Source: Thermomicrobiales bacterium (lineage in GTDB: Bacteria; Chloroflexota; Chloroflexia; Thermomicrobiales; UBA6265). Taken from it: a DNA stretch of 64,000 nucleotides. Shown here in pieces: positions 60,521-64,000 of this stretch. The DNA lies in assembly GCA_019637585.1 (NCBI GenBank), contig JAHBVL010000001.1, positions 186,001 through 250,000 of the forward strand, read 5' to 3'. The translations under genes were made by a program, and so were the position numbers. How positions within the stretch are numbered: the stretch's first letter is position 1; every line of letters begins with the position of its first letter. The notes under the pieces are model-generated. The model was given only the letters and a program-made list of their open reading frames with translations. It was not told the origin of the DNA and made no database searches.

Positions 60521-60538
60521 GCAGACACGGGGGTCTGC
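60521..60538 (-). repeat. GCAGAC-type hairpin element, inverted copy
   Basis: Exact reverse complement of 60380-60397, with GTAGCC tag on the minus strand. The 140-bp segment between the two copies holds no gene; the whole 60286-60680 gap is otherwise featureless. Confidence 0.7.
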
Positions 60539-60680
60539 GGCTACGTGGCGATGAGATCGCTGCCAATGGTCGTGTCTATCGCTTAATGAATAATCCGGGC
60601 TAAACCAATTGATGCAGTGTGCTAGCCTGTTTCGACGAACAGCGGCAGCGCGGAAACGGTTCGAGTGACAGGATGCGACG

Positions 60681-61004
60681 TTGGATTGGTTGGCCGGGCA
60701 GCTGGGCGTCTCCACGACTGTCGCGCTGGCCATTGTGCTGCTGGCGGTGGTGCAGATCGGCCTGGCTGTCTACGCGTTGGTCGATCTCTGGCGGCGCGAG
60801 CGCGTCACCGGCGACCGAAAATGGCTCTGGGTAGTGATGATTCTCGCGGGCAATCTCGCCGGTTCGATCATCTATCTCACCGTTGGCCGCAACGTCCCAC
60901 CGGAGGTCACTGACGATGGCGTCGCGTCGCCTACCGGCCCGGTCACCCGAAGCGACCGCATCCAGCGCGGCGTCGAATCGCTCTATGGACCGCCTCCTTC
61001 GTGA
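60681..61004 (+). CDS. PLDc_N-domain small membrane protein (YxlE-like)
   Basis: A 107-residue protein from TTG 60681. Two hydrophobic helices (VALAIVLLAVVQIGLAVYAL and WLWVVMILAGNLAGSIIYLT) flank DLWRRERVTGDRK, the PLDc_N (PF13396) pattern. Its stop overlaps the next GTG start, so it is coupled to an ABC ATPase and permease. The same trio order is found in the Bacillus sigY operon (yxlE-yxlF-yxlG), where YxlE is an accessory or anti-sigma-like factor. No sigma gene is adjacent here. Confidence 0.82.
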   Translation: MDWLAGQLGVSTTVALAIVLLAVVQIGLAVYALVDLWRRERVTGDRKWLWVVMILAGNLAGSIIYLTVGRNVPPEVTDDGVASPTGPVTRSDRIQRGVESLYGPPPS

Positions 61005-61939
61005 CCGCTCCTCCCGCGATCGAGCTCGATCACCTGACCCGGACATTCGGGAAGGTCACGGCCGTCAATGATCTCTCCCTGGTGGTCCCAACGGGCTCGA
61101 TCTTCGGTTTTCTGGGGCCGAATGGCGCCGGAAAGAGCACGGCGCTCGGAATTCTCGCCGGGCTCGATTTCCCAACCAGCGGGACCGCTCGAATCCTGGG
61201 GCACGATGTCGTTGCCGAGGCGGCGGTTGTGCGATCCACGATCGGCTATCTGCCGGACGTACCTCGCTTCTACAGTTGGATGACCGCGCCGGAAGCGCTC
61301 GATCTGATGGGGAGGCTTTTCAATCTCCCCGACACGCTCCGAAAGCAGCGCATCGAGGTGGTGCTCGATCTCGCCGGACTGACCGGCGTCAACACGCCGG
61401 TGGGAGGATTCTCGCGCGGGATGACCCAGCGCCTCGGCATCGCCCAGGCGCTGATCAATGCGCCGCCGGTTCTCCTGCTCGATGAACCGACCAGCGCGCT
61501 CGACCCACTGGGACGGCGAGACGTCCTCGACATCATCGGGGCGCTGGCTGGTCGCGTCACGGTCTTTTTTTCGTCTCATATTCTCAGTGACGTTGAGCGC
61601 GTCTGCGACCAAATCGCCATCCTCGACAAAGGCGAGATCAAACTCGAGTCGTCGATGGCCGATCTGCTGGTGACGTCGAAATCGCACCGATTGCTGGTCG
61701 AAGCGGCATCGGAGCACGAGGCGACCCAACTGGCGGAGCTCCTTCGTCCCGAATCCTGGGCTTCGGGCGTCGAGCAGCACCTGCGGCACATCGACCTGAC
61801 ATCCAGCGACATTGATGCCGCCCAGCACCGCATCCCGGCGCTGGTGTCGAGCGCCGGTCTGGGATTGCGGCGGTTCGAGATCGAGGAGCGCTCGCTGGAG
61901 GATGTCTTCGTCGATTTGGTCAGGCCCGAGTCGTCATGA
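61001..61939 (+). CDS. ABC transporter ATP-binding protein
   Basis: A 312-residue ATPase starting at GTG 61001. It has Walker A GFLGPNGAGKSTALG, the Q-loop region with YLPDVPRFYSWMTAPE, signature motif GGFSRGMTQRLGIAQAL, Walker B PVLLLDEPTSALDP, and the H-loop VFFSSHILSDVERVC. The C-terminal ~90 residues are the extension typical of ABC-2 export ATPases (DrrA/NodI/YxlF type). It overlaps the permease gene by 4 bp. Confidence 0.95.
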   Translation: MTAPPAIELDHLTRTFGKVTAVNDLSLVVPTGSIFGFLGPNGAGKSTALGILAGLDFPTSGTARILGHDVVAEAAVVRSTIGYLPDVPRFYSWMTAPEALDLMGRLFNLPDTLRKQRIEVVLDLAGLTGVNTPVGGFSRGMTQRLGIAQALINAPPVLLLDEPTSALDPLGRRDVLDIIGALAGRVTVFFSSHILSDVERVCDQIAILDKGEIKLESSMADLLVTSKSHRLLVEAASEHEATQLAELLRPESWASGVEQHLRHIDLTSSDIDAAQHRIPALVSSAGLGLRRFEIEERSLEDVFVDLVRPESS

Positions 61940-62715
61940 GTGGATTCGGCGTCTGGCTCCGCAAAGAGCTGCTGGAGATCACTCGGACGTGGAGACGGGT
62001 GGTTCTGCCGGTTCTGGTGCTTTTCCTGGCGGTGATGAGTCCCGTGCTGGCATACATCACACCCGAATTGCTCCGGTCGGCGGCATCAAACGATCCGGGC
62101 GTCGTCATTTCAGTCCCCGACCCCACTGCCATTGATGCGATTCGGCAGTGGGCCCAATCGCTGGGTCAGATCATCATGTTTGCGATCATCATCGTGGCGG
62201 CAGGGTCTGTTTCCAACGATCTGCGGGACGGCACAGGTCAGCTCGCGCTCGTCAAACCGCTGGGGCGCGCGGCTTTCATTCTGGCCAAATTCGTGACGCA
62301 GGTTCTCTTTCTCGCGCTCGTCGTGGCGGTTGGCGCCGGTGTGTGCGGCGTGGCGACGGCGCTCATCTTCGGCGAAACGCCGATCGCTAACCTGGTTGCC
62401 GTGACGCTCGCCTGGTTCGTGTTCGCGGCGATGTTCGTGGCGCTGATGACGCTGCTTTCGACATTGCTCGGTTCGCAGGCCGCGGCGGTCGGAGCAGGGC
62501 TGGCGATCTACGTTCTGTTCAGCATTGCCGGCATCTGGAAGCCAGCCCAGGAGTTCTCTCCGGCTGGTCTGCTCGCTGGTCTTGATGAGCTGGCGTCAGG
62601 CACGCGCCCCGATCTCGCGATTCCGGTTCTTGCGTCGCTCGCCGTCGGCGCCATTGCACTCTACGTCGCCGTCATCAGATTCGAGCGAATGCCGATTCGC
62701 CAATCCACGCTGTAG
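61936..62715 (+). CDS. ABC-2 type permease
   Basis: A 259-residue membrane protein with six helices (VVLPVLVLFLAVMSPVLAYI, IIMFAIIIVAAGSVSNDLRD, VLFLALVVAVGAGVCGVATA, LVAVTLAWFVFAAMFVALMT, AAAVGAGLAIYVLFSIAGIW, and VLASLAVGAIALYVAVIRF). NDLRDGTGQLALVKPLGRAAFILAK is the conserved cytoplasmic loop of YxlG/NosY-like permeases. It pairs with the preceding ATPase for export; the cargo is unknown. Its stop codon overlaps the first GTAGC-hairpin element. Confidence 0.92.
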   Translation: MSGFGVWLRKELLEITRTWRRVVLPVLVLFLAVMSPVLAYITPELLRSAASNDPGVVISVPDPTAIDAIRQWAQSLGQIIMFAIIIVAAGSVSNDLRDGTGQLALVKPLGRAAFILAKFVTQVLFLALVVAVGAGVCGVATALIFGETPIANLVAVTLAWFVFAAMFVALMTLLSTLLGSQAAAVGAGLAIYVLFSIAGIWKPAQEFSPAGLLAGLDELASGTRPDLAIPVLASLAVGAIALYVAVIRFERMPIRQSTL

Positions 62716-62808
62716 CGGCGACGCCTGCGTCGCGGGCAGCCAACCCCGTAGCGACGACGCCTGCGTCGCACGTCCACAAGCGACGAGCGAGGCAGGCCTC
62801 GCCGCTAC
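62712..62808 (+). repeat. Cluster of three GTAGCG-hairpin elements
   Basis: Copy A: GTAGCG then GCGACGC-CT-GCGTCGC (62712-62733). Copy B: GTAGCG then an ACGACGC-CT-GCGTCGC stem (62748-62769). Copy C is inverted: GCGAGGC-AG-GCCTCGC followed by CGCTAC (62787-62808). All three keep the tag and CCTG centre but differ in stem bases while staying paired. Confidence 0.85.
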
Positions 62809-62843
62809 ACCGGCCGCAGCAGCCGCGTCGTAAGTCGCATTCC

Positions 62844-62878
62844 CCCATTTCCCATTTCCTATGTCCCATTTCCCAGTT
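62844..62878 (+). repeat. Heptanucleotide array (CCCATTT) x5
   Basis: CCCATTT, CCCATTT, CCTATGT, CCCATTT, CCCAGTT; inverse sense of the GGAAATG array at 47502. Confidence 0.88.
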
Positions 62879-62972
62879 CAACCATTCTCCGCATCCTTTT
62901 CTGTCCGTTGACCGTCTGAACTTGCAGGACGGGGACCGTGGTACGGTCCTGGCGGGCTGGCGAGGGTGATGT

Positions 62973-64000
62973 GTGGTGGTTCCGACAACTGATGAGTGCG
63001 ATCGACTGAATGCAGTCCTGGACGATGCTGTTCTCGATGAGGAGACAGTGGCCGGCGATTCCGCGACCGACCCGGATGCGCGGACGCTACTGACCTTGGT
63101 CGAAGCCGACAATGCGATCGATGTTGGCGAGCGGGTTCCTTTTTCGTCGTTTCTCGAACGCCGGGGGTCGTGGTCGAAGCGGGCGCTGCTGGCGGCGCTG
63201 GTGTTCTCGCTGACGATCGTCTATTGCTGGATCCGGTTGCAGGATCTGGACAGGCTCGTCACTACGGATGAACCGCTCTGGCTTGGCCGGTCGGCGAATT
63301 TCTATCAGGCGCTGCGGTCGGGGGAGTTCGAGCACACCTACCAAATGGCGCATCCCGGGATCATGACGATGTGGGCGGGAGCCGCGGCGTTCCATTTCAC
63401 TGCCCCGGAATACGCCAGCCTCATACCGCGCCAGATCGGCAACGTCTATCACATCGATCGCGTGCTGCGCGAGATCGGCATCGACCCGCTGGAGATGATG
63501 GTGGCGGCCAAGCAGGCGAAGGTCGTCATGCAGGGCGTCTTCTTTCTGATCAGTCTCCTCTACCTTCTCCGGCTCTTCGGTTGGCGGATTACCACGGTTG
63601 CCGGCGCCCTGATCATCTTCGATCCCTTTCTCTCGGGGCTCGATTCCGCATTGCATGTCGACGGGTTGTTCGCCATCACGTCGTTCGCAGCAATTCTGGC
63701 GCTGGCCTATGCGGTCCGGGCCGGACATGCCGTTTCTCTTCCCTGGATCGTGGCGGGATTGCTGGCGGCGTGCGCCTGGTACACGCGGGCCACGGGCATC
63801 CTGCTGGTGGTGGTTCTGTTGATGATCCTGACTGTCAGCGCAATTGGCCGCATCCGGCAACGGGGAACATTCTCGGTGCGGGCGGTGGTGCAGGCACCGG
63901 CATTTTCCGGGTTGCTTTGGGGAGGGTCGGCACTCGTCGCGTCCATCGCACTGCTTCCGGCGTTGTGGGTCGATCCGTTCGGCACGCTCGATCAGATGTG
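62973..64000 (+). CDS. Membrane glycosyltransferase of the GT39/ArnT type (3' end outside window)
   Basis: The frame is open from GTG 62973 (GAGGG 6 bp upstream) to the window end, about 342 residues. A 60-residue acidic cytoplasmic N-terminus is followed by a first helix (ALLAALVFSLTIVYCWIRL) and an exterior loop with LVTTDEPLWLGRSANFYQAL, carrying the Asp-Glu pair typical of GT-C enzymes. At least six more helices follow, such as VVMQGVFFLISLLYLLRLFG and LPWIVAGLLAACAWYTRATG. Such enzymes transfer sugars from polyprenyl-phosphate donors outside the membrane. The acceptor is unknown. Confidence 0.85.
   Translation, partial: MVVPTTDECDRLNAVLDDAVLDEETVAGDSATDPDARTLLTLVEADNAIDVGERVPFSSFLERRGSWSKRALLAALVFSLTIVYCWIRLQDLDRLVTTDEPLWLGRSANFYQALRSGEFEHTYQMAHPGIMTMWAGAAAFHFTAPEYASLIPRQIGNVYHIDRVLREIGIDPLEMMVAAKQAKVVMQGVFFLISLLYLLRLFGWRITTVAGALIIFDPFLSGLDSALHVDGLFAITSFAAILALAYAVRAGHAVSLPWIVAGLLAACAWYTRATGILLVVVLLMILTVSAIGRIRQRGTFSVRAVVQAPAFSGLLWGGSALVASIALLPALWVDPFGTLDQM

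Overview
The window is about 64 kb of high-GC bacterial chromosome. Many features suggest a Chloroflexota bacterium, probably of the Thermomicrobia/Sphaerobacter type: tandem type I glutamine synthetases, many twin-arginine-exported lineage-specific proteins, LuxR-type giant regulators, DinB, DUF2200 and Uma2 proteins, and intergenic DNA rich in short tandem repeats. This assignment is inferred from gene content; no rRNA or tRNA gene was found to anchor it.

Layout. 0-7 kb: the 3' end of one glutamine synthetase, a complete second one, a HEPN-protein pair, a LuxR-family ATPase regulator and a Tat-exported sulfite-oxidase-like enzyme. 7-12.6 kb: a lower-GC accessory island with a type II restriction-modification set (PD-(D/E)XK nuclease, XRE controller, D12-class adenine methylase) followed by a ParB-like protein translationally coupled to a second D12-class methylase. 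The island is bordered by a 31-bp direct repeat and two gene remnants, a glutamine-synthetase tail and the P-loop end of an ABC ATPase. 12.7-23 kb: ECF sigma factor plus membrane-anchored NHL protein, exported proteins, a DUF885-type metallopeptidase, an amidase, MscS, a Vps62-like/multi-TM fusion and an HAD phosphatase. 23-28 kb: two large secreted proteins built from the same ~150-residue module. 28-36 kb: a second sulfite-oxidase-like protein, MscL, a TPP-riboswitch-controlled ThiY-like binding protein, Uma2, DinB, a metallophosphoesterase and a BrnT/BrnA toxin-antitoxin pair. 36-48 kb: four Tat-exported small proteins resembling dimeric alpha/beta barrels, a catabolic-looking run (class III aminotransferase, type I dehydroquinase-like, DyP peroxidase, MlrC), a PIN/Phd pair, and MetY with a CoA-binding protein. 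48-64 kb: RES/Xre pair, a CaCA exchanger behind a yybP-ykoY (Mn2+) riboswitch, glyoxalase, DUF2200, an NHLRC2-like thioredoxin/NHL protein, heme O synthase, TerC, an enolase-superfamily dehydratase, a frameshifted HNH gene, a zinc alcohol dehydrogenase, a PLDc_N/ABC ATPase/ABC-2 permease trio, and the start of a membrane glycosyltransferase.

The most unusual feature is the intergenic DNA. It contains about twenty arrays of heptanucleotide or octanucleotide tandem repeats, unrelated in sequence but sharing period and position, which resemble the STRR repeats of heterocystous cyanobacteria. It also contains a dispersed hairpin family of the form GTAGC + variable stem + short loop, whose stems differ from copy to copy yet stay self-complementary. 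Both classes cluster at gene ends, and two genes (aminotransferase and MetY) now end inside heptamer arrays.

Four toxin-antitoxin-like pairs, the restriction-modification island and a broken HNH gene make this a defence- and addiction-rich stretch inside an otherwise ordinary metabolic chromosome.
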